Source of the DNA: Gerris lacustris
Lineage: Eukaryota > Arthropoda > Insecta > Hemiptera > Gerridae
Assembly: GCA_951217055.1 (NCBI GenBank)
Contig: OX578276.1
Location: 69,200,144-69,264,143 of the forward strand
Direction of reading: 5' to 3'
Length of the DNA: 64,000 bases
The notes under the pieces were generated by a model. It was not told the origin of the DNA, did no database searches, and saw only the letters and a list, made by a program, of their open reading frames with translations. Positions 1 to 11,570 of the stretch are shown here, in pieces. The translations under genes and the position numbers were made by a program. Numbering within the stretch: position 1 is the first letter of the stretch; each line of letters starts with the position of its first letter.

Positions 1-250
1 GTTCTTGTCTGATCTCGATGAAAATTTTTACACTTGACCTTCAAATCAATGGGAAGGTCACAGTCTACATGAATTTTCCAAATTTAAATTTTGGCACTCA
101 GGGGTACGGGGTACAACTCAAGTGATGAATATGGGGTCAAAGTAATGAATACCCTTCATGATGCATATCGTTCAAAAGCTCTTTCAGAGTACAGTAATTG
201 TTGTTATCTACAGTTTTGTCATATTGTCATTTAGGAGGGGGGTAAATTTG
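1..250 (+). repeat. Repeat F, internal fragment
   Basis: This stretch shares a long block with 53990-54160 and 54300-54420, including GGGGTACGGGGTAC, CTTCATGATGCATAT and AGAGTACAGTAATTGTTG. It is therefore part of an interspersed non-coding repeat whose full copy is at 53867-55829. It is cut by the window edge. No coding potential is seen. Confidence 0.75.
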
Positions 251-1085
251 GGATATTGTAAACCATTGTAGTATCTTTCAGGCTAGCATGCCGGATTTTT
301 CAACCATACATGGTTGAAAATGAATGGTGGTGTATTTAATATTTTTTCAACATTGGATATGTCCAAATAAAACTGAATAAATCATTAATCATTGATTTTG
401 TTGACTGCTTGGTATGGATCACTTAAGTTTCCAATCACACTGTCAATTAAAACATAAAAAACTTCAACTTTAAAGCGATTTTCTGGGTTCTCTGTGGATT
501 TTTCTTGAAACCCTTCGGGATAAGGTTTAGTAATTTTTCGCTTCTCAGTCTCGGTACCGGGAAATTCTCTCGCAAACTTAATCACCACACTTGGCTGACA
601 ACTTTAATATTAACTAATATTATTTTTAATTATTATTATTTAATTATTTAATATTTCAATCATAAATATTGGCGTGATTGGGTGTTCGGGGCTTTGGATC
701 GGGGCCCTTTAGGGGAGGTCCGGGCCCCCCCCCCCCCCCATCAGCCGTATCTGCCGCCCCCTCTCGACGGGCCTGATTGTTAGTCCCATAATTATTTCAA
801 ACCTCAGCGCCCATTGCTCCCTTCCGCGAGTGCACAAACTTATCTTTAAATGTACAATCAAATTTGAAATAAATTTATATAGTTGATTGAAAGTAGCCCA
901 ATGTTAATATATAATAAAAATAAATGTGACCTATATGGGAATCGAAACATTAACTTTGTTTTTAAATGTACATTGTATTAAACATTTACATTAGTATTTG
1001 TAGCCTATAGATGGAAAATTGCATATGAAATATAATAAATGCGACTCCACTGAATCGAAACAGATCCAAATCTCATGTGATAATG
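251..1085. other. Non-genic interval with GC-rich island and poly-C run
   Basis: I see no gene here. It is AT-rich except for 690-775, which holds a GC-rich dyad (GGGGCCC ... GGGCCCC) and a poly-C run near 725-739. The small open frame on the minus strand at 385-588 has no recognisable motif. Confidence 0.5.
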
Positions 1086-1212
1086 AGTCCAATAATAAGT
1101 CGGAAGGCCCTTGAAGACCAAGCTCTATGGCTCGTTGGAGGACCTACGCCGTACCACCCACTTCATTAGGGTCTCCCAGCTTCCCCTATAAAGAATGAAG
1201 AAGAAGAAGTCG
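1086..1212 (+). pseudogene. LINE ORF2 C-terminus and 3' tail
   Basis: The frame ending with the stop at 1189-1191 reads ...LYGSLEDLRRTTHFIRVSQ... before the stop. It is followed directly by AGAATGAAGAAGAAGAAG, a short (GAA)n-like tail. A coding tail ending in a stop and a microsatellite tail is typical of non-LTR retrotransposon 3' ends. Only about 30 codons remain. The family is inferred from the layout, not from a catalytic motif. Confidence 0.4.
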
Positions 1213-1255
1213 GAAGGAAGCTATGGGCCACATAAATTGGCAGACTATTATTTTT
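1205..1255 (+). repeat. Repeat A, 3' terminal fragment
   Basis: Contains GGAAGCTATGGGCCACA and TTGGCAGACTATT, matching the 3' end of the complete A copy at 15353-15960. It abuts the LINE tail. Confidence 0.55.
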
Positions 1256-1390
1256 TAAGTTTTGATCGAAAAATAATTGTCATTGCAGGACGAGGTTATA
1301 GTTTTCATTTATACATCCAGTGATCCAGTATTTTGTGGGAATAGGCAAGCGCGACGATCTTAGATGGTTTGTCTCTGTGATTATTTTAAC

Positions 1391-1815
1391 TTAACACTAG
1401 AATACCTATCACGAGTAATTATAACTCACTTACGAACTAAAATTGAATTATCTAATTCGCCACTAGAGGGAGAGACTCTACCTGTCTGGAATGCTATCAC
1501 CAAACACTTCCAACCTGCAAAAGGTTAACATCAGGGCATAACGCACATCCTCTCTAGGAAAGTTTTAGTTAACATCAGTGGGTCAGTTTGACTCATGTTA
1601 AGTAATAGTGAGATGCTGATAATATGGCCTATAAATTACCAAATATATAAGTTAAATATAGTTATATTGATTCAAATATGTTCCCATTATCTCATTAGTA
1701 ACTGTTAATCATGATATTTGAAATAACAGTCATAAAAATCTTTTGTTTTTCAGTAAGAATTACTCATGTTAAGTAATAAGCACCTAGTTTGATAGTTTAG
1801 GTATTCTAGTGTTAA
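1391..1815. mobile_element. piggyBac-type MITE with TTAA target duplication
   Basis: The element spans 1395-1811 and is flanked by TTAA at 1391-1394 and 1812-1815. Its terminal inverted repeats start CACTAGAATACCTA and end TAGGTATTCTAGTG with no mismatch over 14 bp. TTAA duplication is the hallmark of the piggyBac superfamily. At 417 bp with no transposase it is non-autonomous. The interior has several copies of the word ATGTTAAGTAATA and no reading frame. Confidence 0.75.
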
Positions 1816-2172
1816 TCCATTTGAGGGGAGAGGGGATTTATTATAATGTTTCCGAAAGAACTGTTTTCTATTATGCCATCATTTTTTCATGTAGATGAAT
1901 TTAATTCTACTCCATTTTTGTTGTAGTCCCCTTTATTTATTTTCAATTTAGTTTTTTTCCTTGGGTCTTCAGGGGTATAATAAATCATCAACTACGTTTT
2001 ATGCGATATTTCGTCCCCCACTTTGGGACATTATCAAACATTATACTTATTCATGATTGTTCTTTGGTTAAAATTATTATTTTTATTTATATAGAGTCAG
2101 TTCATCAATTAAAAAATGGTACATCCACTTCTTAATCACGTCATATTTGAAAACAGCCATGAAATAAATTAT

Positions 2173-2304
2173 ACATAAAGGAGTAAGTAACCCAACAGTT
2201 AAAGACATGAGTCAGGTTCAGAGATTGAAACAAGACTAGAGTCTTGTTTCAATCTCTGAACCTGACTCATGTCTTTTACTGTTGGGTTACTTACTCCTTT
2301 ATGT
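2173..2304. repeat. Near-perfect 132-bp palindrome (65-bp arms)
   Basis: The left arm 2173-2237 and right arm 2240-2304 are inverse complements with a single mismatch and only a 2-bp spacer (AG). The centre reads CAAGACTAGAGTCTTG. The transcript would form a very long hairpin. It could be a fold-back element, an inverted-duplication mutation, a small-RNA precursor or a library/assembly chimera. The sequence alone cannot decide. Confidence 0.9.
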
Positions 2305-3060
2305 TTAATTCTACTCGTGTTCAATATTCCTAATAAGATTGTATTGGAAATACCTACACCTGTGGAGAGACAGATTTCTTTTTTCATTCATTAATACCAG
2401 AGAGTTAGTGACTTCATGCTTCCTCTCATATTACTGCATTACTTTTATATATGTATATTTAATAAAATTAGAAGTGATTGACTTCATAATTATCTAGAAA
2501 AGTGTTCTGACTAATGATCTCTGATCTTGGCCGATCCAAGAACACGGTCGGAGATTTCATTCAGTGGTTATTGCCAACACATCTAATAAGGCAAAATATC
2601 GTCATGCTACCGACAATCAGCATCATGAACAAGGGAGAGCAGGTAAAATGAGATTTTAATATTTAATTAGAATTGTGTATTCATTTACACAAGTTTACTT
2701 GATAAACCGATTTACTACTCGGCTATCCTAAGAATTAAAAGGAGGGAGAGAGGATCAAAAACGGATATTTTCAATACTGTCTCCCAGTACAATGGTTTTT
2801 GTAGCTAAAATAAGCTCTAAAGTTTGAAATTGTTATACGATAACAAGGGTTGGCTTAAAAGTTAAGCGGCTTTAGTCAAAGTACCTTATCGAAGTAACAG
2901 CACAAATCTATCTATTATGGATATTAACTCTATTGACAACCCAAAGCTGTTTTAGTAATACATTGAACATTCTTTTAACAGATCACCACGCTTGAAGGAA
3001 TAGAGTAGACAAATGATTAATCATAACGTGAAAGGTACTTCTATTTACACTTTTAGTTAG
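2305..3060. other. Non-genic interval
   Basis: No gene recognised. Two plus-strand frames stay open across about 2525-2645 before a GTAAAA, but the preceding AG is weakly supported and no conserved motif is seen, so no exon is called. Confidence 0.4.
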
Positions 3061-3164
3061 ATTAAAAAAAAAAATAAAAAAAAAAGATTCCAAAAAAAAA
3101 AAAATTGGTAGTGCGTGAAGTCTCACGTAAAAAGGGTTTCCTTGGTATCGTAAACATAAAATTA

Positions 3165-3551
3165 GTATAAGGGGGGGGGGGGGGGGGCTTTTGATGTTTT
3201 TTGACAAAATGGCATGGAAAATTAAAAACTTTCCACAAGTATTATATATTTTTGTAATCTACTCTTCAATACGTTTCATTTGATACCTCACTCAAAATTA
3301 AAAAAAATAAAATCGTTTCACGTGAATTATCCGCCATTTTGAATTTTAACAGCTGATAATTTTGAGTTCACTATATTTTTCCTGTGTGCGCGTCAAAACG
3401 ACCTTTAATACTGGAAAGTTTCATGTTTTTATCTCTTTTGATTCAAAACCCCCCTCTTCTGTGATTTGAACCTTAGAGAGTGACAGACAGACACAAGAAC
3501 GAAACTATAAGGGTTTCTTTTTTTGGTTTTACCAACGAAACCCTAAAAAGA
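3165..3551 (-). repeat. Repeat H copy
   Basis: Closely matches 52235-52612: shared blocks include TTTTGATGTTTTTTGACAAA, CATTTGATACCTCACTCAAA and CTGTGTGCGCGTCAAAACGA. It ends GACAGACAGAC ... AACGAAACCCTAAAAAG. Read on the minus strand the repeat starts TTTTTAGGGTTTCGT and then has a (GTCT)n block. A poly-G run lies at about 3171-3187 at its other end. No coding sequence. Confidence 0.7.
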
Positions 3552-3554
3552 AAA

Positions 3555-3660
3555 ATAGTCTGCCGATTAGAAGTGTGACACATTGCTTCCCCACGTCCTA
3601 TAATTGTGTTTTGCTATTACGACCTACTACTGTCTACTTTATTTGATAGGTACTCCCCCC
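3555..3660 (-). repeat. Repeat A, terminal fragment (reverse)
   Basis: AGTCTGCCGATTAG and TTGCTTCCCCACGTCCTA match the reverse complement of the A-family 3' end. It abuts the H copy. Confidence 0.45.
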
Positions 3661-4329
3661 TTTTATTAGTCAGAGTATTTTTCATTTAATTATTTTTTGT
3701 TTGTATGATAATGACGTCACGACCAAGGTGTCAAACATATTATGTTGGTTTCGAGACGAAAACAATTGTAACCCCTTACGGTAGGTGAACTCTTTTTCCC
3801 CTCCAAAATCAAAATTACCACTCGCATTTTACGCTTTAGACCTTCCTGGCAGATTTAGTTTCGTGACAGTTTGTCGGACTGTAGCAGATCTTTTTGTCCA
3901 CGAATCCTTGTCACACGCATAACTTCATCCTTTGTTATCCGATTTCGATTATTTTTTTAGGGATTTTCAGGTTACGCCTACGAGGTATAACCTCACGAAT
4001 GTAACGCAGGTATAATATATATATATACCTTACGAATGTAATTGTAATGGTTTTCATAGTAGCCGCTGCACATGCAGCGTAACTTCACCAAACATCAATT
4101 TATCAAGGTCTAATGAACCGATTTTGCTCAGAATTGGTGGATACTTAAGGACTGACCCAAAGATGATCCTCCGTGAAGATAAAACTAAGTTTCACACTAA
4201 TTGGCAGTCAATTTTTATTGTTTTCACTCTGTTGCTGTATATTGTACAAGATTTCACGTTTATTTTAAATTTTTAAAACTATCGATCATTTATTTAAAAA
4301 TGTTGATAGCTAGATTATAACTGCGCATA
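3661..4329. other. Non-genic interval
   Basis: No gene or clear repeat boundary seen. A short imperfect duplication involving CCTACGAGGTATAACCTCACG lies near 3975-4035. Confidence 0.4.
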
Positions 4330-4507
4330 TTAGTTTCCTTTCACATGCGAACAAACCTTTTTATTAACACCTATATCTTTAAAATTGCTCATCTAATTAT
4401 ATATATATATTTCTTTAAATTTGTAGGAAGCCCAAAGATAGTCCCATATTAATTTCAAAACTGCACACATTATAACTATTGCTAATTTGATACTTTTATT
4501 CCTAGAA
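4330..4507 (+). repeat. Repeat A, internal fragment
   Basis: Aligns by eye with 15640-15810: CACATGCGAACAAAC, ACACCTATATCTTTAAAA and TTGCTAATTTGATACTTTTA in the same order and spacing. Both ends of the family are missing. Confidence 0.5.
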
Positions 4508-5095
4508 CCGGGGACCGAGCGCCCACGGCGATCGAAAGGAAGAGCAATTTTTTTTAAATGAGTCGGAAAAATTAACAATTCCATTTTTAGGCATATTATT
4601 AAATATGCTTGGTTATCCAATAAGTATAAAGCTAAAAGGTTTGAAAAACAATTTTATTTAATAAATATATTATAGTCCAGTTATTTTAGTCATAAATATA
4701 GCTTCTGTTCCAAGAAAAATCGGAGTTTCAATTTTACGTTCTGGAAAACATATTGAAAATCGGCAGCAAGATTGCGGTCGTGTTAATACATATTCAATAC
4801 TCTTTTAATACTTGTTACATTCAAATTTTTCATACCACGCTCCACATTCAAGGTGGGACCTGTTCGTTACACATAAAACAATGTTTCGCTATTGCGATTG
4901 TCACCGTAACAATTACCTTTATAACATATTAAATCACTGGGAGACTAATATTTTTAAACCACGTCCGAACAAACTTGAAATGTAGCTCGTAGATATAGAA
5001 TAACAGATCCCACTATGGAGTTGCCTCAGGGAAAAGCCTTAAGTTATTGGTCGTTGTTACGCCTTGTGCAGAAACTTCGGACCAATTTATTATCC

Positions 5096-5610
5096 AAACT
5101 GTTTATTGTACGTGAAAAATGAGCATAATGTTTCCTGTGTGAAATTTTATAATCTTTAATTTATATTTGATCCTCAATTGGTCTCCGAACCAGAGGAAGC
5201 GAGATACGTAAAAAGTCGTGCAAACACAAACACTACTCAAGCTATAGTAAGCTAGAGTTTTTGCTAAACCGTTCGTTGTACGTAAAAAATGAATCAGACC
5301 TTTTTTTATGGGAAATTTATTATTCTTTCTTTTTGATCGTCGCCTTCATTTGCCTCCGAGCTATAGGAAGCGAGATATTTGTAATAATATGTACGTAAAA
5401 AGTCGTGCGGCGACGGATACTAAATATTTATAGATATTCTTCGCTCATTATTCCGCAAACCGTCCATTGTATATGTAAAAATGAATCAGAATTTTTTAGT
5501 GAAAAATTTGTTATCTTTAATTACTGTAACCATCTTGATTGGTGTCCGAGCCATAGGTAGCGAGATATTCGCAAAAAACAGAATTTATTGACCTTGGCCC
5601 TTGAATATCT
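5096..5610. repeat. Diverged ~170-190-bp tandem repeat, about 3 units
   Basis: Units start near 5096, 5266 and 5457 with AAACYGTTYRTTGTACGT. Each carries a centre like CCGAGCTATAGGAAGCGAGA and a tail like GTACGTAAAAAGTCGTGC. Unit lengths of about 170 and 190 bp and many differences show this is old. 5740-5990 has a weaker relative ending in GCGAGATCCCAGG. Confidence 0.6.
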
Positions 5611-6052
5611 AATTAATAAAGAATTTATCATGAAGAAAAAATACTAAACAGTACTTGTATAACATAATTTGTAAGATACTATACAGTAACGCATTTCTTC
5701 ACGAGTTATAACCTTCTCTTGTTTACGAGGTTCAATTAAAACCATAGAGAATAGTTTGTAACCTTTCGGCCAAAAATGTTCGTGGTTTTTAGCTTTTTTC
5801 GTACCGTCCCATGTTTTTGTTTACCTTATAGGTTAACTTTTTTCTGCATCTGTACTTCTTTAGATGTACCCGTACAAGGCCAAAACCTTATCAATTCCCT
5901 TGATATTGGGCTCATTTTTCTTCCCTCACCGTCCACTACACGTGGACATATCGTTGGCTCGGTTTTGATTCGGCGTTAGCGAGATCCCAGGTACAAAGTT
6001 TTGTGCTTTTTGTAAGTTAAAGATAAGAAAACCCAATTTTGACAGATTTAAA

Positions 6053-6310
6053 ATATAGTCTGCCATAAAGTGTGCAGGCTCATAGCTTCCTCTCGTGCTA
6101 TCGCGTATTTCAATGATATTTTACTGTTAAATTATGATAATTTATGTAATTTTATCCTTCTTTTTTTATTTATTTATTTTTTTTTTATAAAAGATCTGTT
6201 AAAATGGTTTTGACAGAGACAGAAACGGGATCAAAAATGTTTTTTGATGTCTGAAATTGATTTTTTTTTATAGGGAATCATGAATTCGTAGATTTTTCGT
6301 TCTCCGCAAA
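6053..6310 (-). repeat. Repeat A, degenerate reverse copy
   Basis: AGTCTGCCATAAAGTGTG and CATAGCTTCCTCTCGTG mark the terminal part. Further on come GACAGAGACAGAAACGG and TGATGTCTGAAATTGA, in the order expected for a reverse A copy. Large internal losses. Confidence 0.45.
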
Positions 6311-7233
6311 TTAAAAATTTTGTTCTCAAATATAAAATTACAATAATGATAACATCTAATATAATATCTTATTTTTAATTTGTTCCCAGTATAATCTCTA
6401 TCAAGTTTTGTCCTAAATACGTAGCAAAACACTTGTTTTATTTTACTATCCAAAGAGGAAGTCAAAGAAGATATTTGTATGCACTAATATTACGATTTGA
6501 AGCAGACGGTCTTAAAACTTCAATTGAGTATTAAAGCAAGATGCTTGAGAGTGGGATGGGATAAGACGTGGTCTTAAGCCATCGTCACACAAGTGTCAAA
6601 CTGACAGTGATAAATTGAGATATATAGGAGAAAGGTTAGCCTGTCCAACGTTACAACTCCCACCAGTCAACCTACCATAAGAAAATTGTCTCTCCGTGAA
6701 ACTTGGCCAAGATACCCCATGCTAAGGTGACTTTGACAAGGCAATTACTTTCTACTGAAGCAATAATGATGATATATACGTATCATTCAGAAGTGATATT
6801 GAGTTATCATCAATCATGCTCTTCTCTTTTTTCATTCGATCATATCACCATACTAAATACGTTTAAATTCAAAACATTCGCATTTGCATTTTAAGAGAGT
6901 TAACTCTCTTTTTATATATATTTAAAATAATATTACATTAATTAATAGTTATCGCACTTTTGTATGTTAAAATATATTATGTAGATGTACTTAGTAATAA
7001 CAATTTTAAATTAATAATAATAATTTAAAAAAAAATAATAAAATAGATTTGCTTTCAGCACAATTTAACTCGAAAATATTTTGCCCTTAAAGTTATAAGA
7101 TAAGAATCATTAGTTGTAATTCAATTAATTATAATTGGTTGTGTGTGGGTTTCACATCCACTTCGTATTTGTTTTTATTTACAACTTTATTTGTTTTGTT
7201 TCATTTTGACATGTTAAGAAACTAAATAAAAAA

Positions 7234-7940
7234 GACTTTGACTTGGAACAAATCAGTTTTGACTCTATTTTGACGCTACTTGGATCGTGTAAACAGGTTA
7301 TCAAAGTCAACTTGAACATCCAAGTTGAGTTGTACATTATTTGATCTAAGTAGACTTGGAAGGCGTCAACCATAATATGAATATGACAAGAAAGCTGTCA
7401 AAAATGAGAAAAGACGTGAAAAGTTGTGACGGATTTGTCTATAAGAAGGTTATTGACAGTTTTTATTTAGCCGCGTTTACACGATCCAAGTTGACTTGGA
7501 CCAAGTAACTTTAATCAAATCCACTTGGTCTAAGTAAAAATGAATTTTTGATGCAGTGCTTACCCGATCCAAGTATACTAGTTCCAAGTAGGGGAACTTG
7601 TCAAAAAATCATTTAGAAGCAAAGGGATAAAAACAAAAATTTAAAAGAAACAAAAGCTGTCAATAACCTTCTTATATACAAATCTGTCACAACTTTTCAC
7701 GTCTTTTCTCATTTTTGACAGCTTTCTTGTCATGATCATATGGTTGACGCCATCCAAGTATACTTAGATCAAATAAGTCCAACTCAACTTGGTTGACTTT
7801 GATAACCTGTTTAGACGATCCAAGTAGCGTCAAAATAGAGTCAAAACTGATGATTTGGCCCAAGTCAACTTCGATCGGGTAAACGCGGCTTTTCTTTTAA
7901 ATTTTTGTTTTTTATTCCTTTGCTTCTATATTTCTCGATA
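7234..7940. mobile_element. Compound fold-back/MITE built on the word CCAAGT
   Basis: Two layers are visible. The first has terminal repeats GCCGCGTTTACACGATC at 7470 and GATCGGGTAAACGCGGC ending at 7889. The second is a ~220-bp inverted repeat: 7234-7459 is the reverse complement of 7656-7880, including GACAAGAAAGCTGTCAAAAA and its complement. A shorter pair (7610-7650 against 7892-7937) borders the same breakpoints. The interior repeats CCAAGTTGACTTGG, CCAAGTATACT and similar near-palindromes. No transposase. Probably two related MITEs joined head to head, or one with an inverted duplication. Confidence 0.65.
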
Positions 7941-7944
7941 TCGT

Positions 7945-9545
7945 GCGTAAGAGAAATACTACGCTCACATAGACGATATAATATATAGAGCTAGAAGACA
8001 ATATGGAGATCTGAGGGATAGGAACAAATATCGTAAAGCCGCGTGTGATATGAATAAATTAAAATCTTCGAAAGAATTCTGGGATAAAGCAAGAAAGTTC
8101 GGTCTTAAAAAGAAAGGTTTCATATGCGGTAACATAAACGTTAGACAGTGGGTGGAGCACTTTAATAGCCTTCTTAACTCACAGCAAGTTGAATTTCTCC
8201 TGGAATACGCCGAGCTGTTTAACACAAATACTAAGCTTGATTGCATTTTTTGCAGAAGAGAATTAGAACTTGTTCTTCAAAATGCCAAACCCAAGAAAGC
8301 ACCAGGAATTGATAGAATTCTTTAAATACGCACCATGTGAATTTGAGGAAGAACTATTAAGTTGTTTCAATGAAATATTCGAACATCAATATACCCCCAG
8401 AAATTTATTTACAGCTATAATATTATTTCCTATTCATAAAAAGGGAAATAAAAATGAGCCTGGATATTGTAGAGGAATATCTATTTTTTTAGGGCTCTTT
8501 CAAAGTAGAATGGTTCAATGGGTAGAACATAAATTAATTAAGAAGGAACAAGCAGGATTCAGGAAATAATATTCTACAATAGATAACACTTTTACCTTAC
8601 ATCTATCATAGACATATCTTTAAAAAGAGGTAAAAAAGAGTTTTTGCTTTATTCGTAGATTTTAGCGCAGCTTTTTTCACTAGTGACAGGAAAGCACTGT
8701 TCTATAAGTTAAGTGCAATGGGGATGTCTACTAAAATGTTAAATGTAATAAGATCACTTTATCAGTGGACAGAAGCTAGCGTGTGGACAAAAGTAGGAAT
8801 TAGACAAGAATGTTTGTTAAGTCCTTCATTATTTAGTTTGTTTATTATTGACATCATAGACTATGTAGGAGGGGGTATAAAACTAAATCACCGTGTCATT
8901 AACACACAACTGTGCGCAGATGATATCTTTTTGTGGCAGATAGCCCGGAAACTCTATCATTAATGATCAGAAAATGACTGTGAATTATGGAACCTAAAAG
9001 TTAATATGGCAAAATCTAAAATTTTTTGTTTCCAAAAAAGGAAAAAATAAGGCTTATATAAGTGGAAGTTGAACGGTGAGCCATTGGAAAAAGGAAGTAT
9101 ACATAATAAGAGGTGACTCTTACGTCCAGCTTATCAAGGTGCTGAACGGGGAAGTCAGGTTTGTGCATTATAAGGGCTAAAATTATTTGGCCACCCTGAT
9201 ATTACTCTGTCGGCTAAACTAAAGATATTCCAAGCATCCACGCAAGCAATTAATACTTACATTTATTACCAGGAATGGAGAAAAGGTTTCAATGAGCATA
9301 AAGGTAAGTTTAATCAGGGATGGGACAATGTGTCAAAGTGGGCGAAAGAATGGGATGCTTTCATCAAGGCCATTAAAGAGGAACGAGAGCTACGGTAGCT
9401 GGAGGCAGCAGAGAGTTCAATGTATTGCGAACATTATAAGAATTTGGTGCCAGAGCTAAGAAGACAAAAAGGAGCAGGCTATTTTGGAGACAATTTTTTT
9501 CTGACTGAAATGCGGAGGATATTTAAGATTAAAAGTGGAGTGTTA
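7945..9545 (+). pseudogene. Non-LTR retrotransposon (LINE) reverse transcriptase, frameshifted and 5'-truncated
   Basis: Three consecutive plus frames carry ordered reverse-transcriptase blocks. 8050-8325 ends KPKKAPGIDRI (palm entry motif). 8270-8569 has LFPIHKKGNKNEPGYCRGIS and later KKEQAGFRK. 8718-8963 has the GVRQGCLLSP-like block, seen as GIRQECLLSPSLFSLFIIDI, then LCADDI, the catalytic (Y/C)ADD box. So there are at least two frameshifts and some stops. Upstream codons to about 7945 continue the linker; the endonuclease domain is absent. A poorly preserved C-terminal part runs to 9545, where a MITE starts. Expected function was target-primed reverse transcription; this copy cannot make a full protein. 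Clade not assigned. Confidence 0.85.
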
Positions 9546-9990
9546 GGCGGCTTTCACATTGCACGCGAGACCGAGCGTAGCCGATTCCGCTTAAGAAACA
9601 AACACATGTATTAGCATGGGGCTATTCAGATTAAACGCCGAGCGAGACCGGGCCGAGCGAGTCCGAGCCGACCCGGACGATTTGTTTCGAGCGTTTTTGT
9701 TAGCTAAGCGTTTTCGGCCGCCGAAAACGCATTGTAAATGGTTGTAAGCGGACTGGTAGATAATCAGCCGATCGGATTCGGTCTCGCGCGCTGGGTGAAT
9801 ACAACAACGCTCGGCCCGGCCTCGCTCGGTCTCGCGCATAGTGTAAATACAAAAACGCTTGGCCCGGCCTCCCTCGGTCTCGCGCACAGTGTGAATACAA
9901 CAACGCTCGGCCCGGCCTCACTCGGTCCCACAATACAAAAACGCTCGGCCTGGCCCAGCTCGGTCTCACGCGCAGTATGAAAGCCGCCTT
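9545..9990. mobile_element. MITE with TTA target duplication, word GCGAGACCGAGC
   Basis: Element 9548-9987 is flanked by TTA on both sides. The ends are GGCGGCTTTCACATTGCACG and the inverse GCGCAGTATGAAAGCCGCC. Three-base TTA/TAA duplications fit the PIF/Harbinger type, but the superfamily is inferred. The interior is GC-rich against the AT-rich surroundings and contains 5 or more iterations of GCTCGGCCCGGCCTCGCTCG-like words on alternating strands. These create long but meaningless open frames. It lies at the 3' edge of the LINE relic. Confidence 0.8.
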
Positions 9991-10179
9991 AGGGCTTAAC
10001 AACAGTCAACCACAACAACTCAATTACCTACAGATACGGAGTTAGTAATCCTTTCGAATGCTAATAAATAAGAATAATAAATAATAGAATAATAAATATA
10101 AATAAGAATAATAAATAATAGAAATAAGTGTATATAAATAATATAAATTTATAAAATAATAATTACAAGATAAATAGAC

Positions 10180-10745
10180 TGCCAATTAGTGTGGCACATA
10201 GCTTCCTCGCATCCTATCATGTACTTTATTGTTATATAAACATTAAAAATATTGTTATATTGTTTATTGTATAAAAACTATTAATAGTTTTAGCGATCTT
10301 TAACACTTCATAACGGTGTCGCTGTTGGTTTTACCAAAAAATTGTAATTGAAAAAAATGTTTGTCTCATTGAATAGATGAAGTTAGATTATTTTCCCGAC
10401 CTAAAATTCCAACTTTAAATTTGAAGTACACGTTTACGTGAGAGTTGCTCGTGATGCTTGGACGGATAACGTTGTCCAACGAACTCGTCCTGGGTATTGG
10501 TAAAATGAACATGTCTACCAAATTTCATCAAAATCGGTCGACATTTACACAAGTTATCGTCGCACGTTTCATAATTCGAGGACACACAGACCGACAGACA
10601 GACAGACAGACACGAGACCAAAAATGTTCCCTGGTGTCTGAAACAGATTTCTGTCTTGGAATTTTTAAAATCGGAGGCATAAAAGTTTTTCATTCTCAAA
10701 AGTGAACACAATGCTTCCGTTACCTTCGGTAAGCTCGGAAGCAAA
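10180..10745 (-). repeat. Repeat B (A-like subfamily), full-length reverse copy
   Basis: Runs from AGACTGCCAATTAGTGTGGC to CTTCGGTAAGCTCGGAAGC. It is nearly identical in layout to the forward copy at 39508-40073, sharing CTCGTCCTGGGTATTGGTAA and GACAGACAGACAGACAC on the opposite strand. B differs from A in the middle third only. Each end can fold: CGGAAGC/GCTTCCG at one end, TGCCA/TGGCA at the other. No real coding sequence. Confidence 0.8.
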
Positions 10746-11059
10746 AGAACTTTTTATATACTACGTTTTTTAATTTTCTGTTGAATCATGTGTAGTGTTG
10801 ATAATACAAATGTGGCGACCGCCACCTCATTGTTCTTAATTGACCCGCGAGTTCCTTTTTGTATTTACTATATTGTTTTGTATTTAATGTTAATAAACTG
10901 AGGATATAGCAAGCGTATGGCTCTCCCGCCTGGAACATCGAGAGCCCAGGGGTAGTGAGACGGTCTGCCTCGATCTCCCACCTTGGAGGCTCCCGACTTG
11001 CGCGCGCCGCGCCCCCTCTGGGGGGGTTAGGGTGGCAGCCCCCTCTTCTTCCCCTGGGC

Positions 11060-11096
11060 TATATATACCGGTGCACAGGCTGGGAAGAGTCATTCT
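11060..11096 (+). promoter_or_regulatory. TATA box and initiator inside the solo LTR
   Basis: TATATATA begins at 11060 and TCATTC lies at 11090-11095, about 30 bp downstream. This matches the TATA-to-initiator spacing of arthropod RNA polymerase II promoters (initiator consensus TCAKTY). It would drive transcription rightwards through the minisatellite. Confidence 0.5.
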
Positions 11097-11150
11097 ATTC
11101 CTTCTCCTCTTACACTTAACTTACTCTTTTCTTACCTACCTAACCTTACC

Positions 11151-11570
11151 TCCTGCTGAACCCTCACGTGGGCTGGGAACACCCCACGCGTGTCTTCGGC
11201 ACTCCTTACCTCTCGCTGAACCCTCACGTGGGCTGGGAACACCCCACGCGTGTCTTCGGCACTCCTTGCCTCCCGCTGAACCCTCACGTGGGCTGGGAAC
11301 ACCCCACGCGTGTCTTCGGTACTCCTTGCCTCCCGCTGAACCCTCACGTGGGCTGGGAACACCCCACGCGTGTCTTCGGCACTCCTTGCCTCCCGCTGAA
11401 CCCTCACGTGGGCTGGGAACACCCCACGCGTGTCTTCGGCACTCCTTGCCTCCCGCTGAACCCTCACGTGGGCTGGGAACACCCCACGCGTGTCTTCGGC
11501 ACTCCTTGCCTCCCGCTGAACCCTCACGAGGGCTGGGAACACCCCACGCGTGCCTTCGGCACTCCTTACT
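11151..11570 (+). repeat. Minisatellite, 7 units of exactly 60 bp
   Basis: Seven head-to-tail units contain CTGAACCCTCACGTGGGCTG and CACCCCACGCGTGTCTTCGG. The first and last units carry most of the differences (CTCGCTGAA; ACGAGGGCTG), as expected for homogenised internal copies. Since 60 is a multiple of three and the unit lacks stops, several frames stay open; they are not genes. Confidence 0.97.

Noticed and set aside
2525..2650. Plus-strand exon ending at GTAAAA
   Set aside because: Two frames are open, the acceptor is weak and neither peptide is recognisable.
9591..10002. Overlapping 80-100-codon frames in the GC-rich block
   Set aside because: They lie wholly in a MITE made of iterated GC words, which avoids stops in several frames.
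10415..10744. Frames of 86-109 codons on both strands, and the similar ones at 39511-39830
   Set aside because: Both are inside repeat B copies and come from the GTCT tract and hairpin end; not conserved as protein.
11151..11570. CRISPR-like direct repeats
   Set aside because: Units are contiguous and identical throughout, with no unique spacers, in a eukaryotic LTR context.
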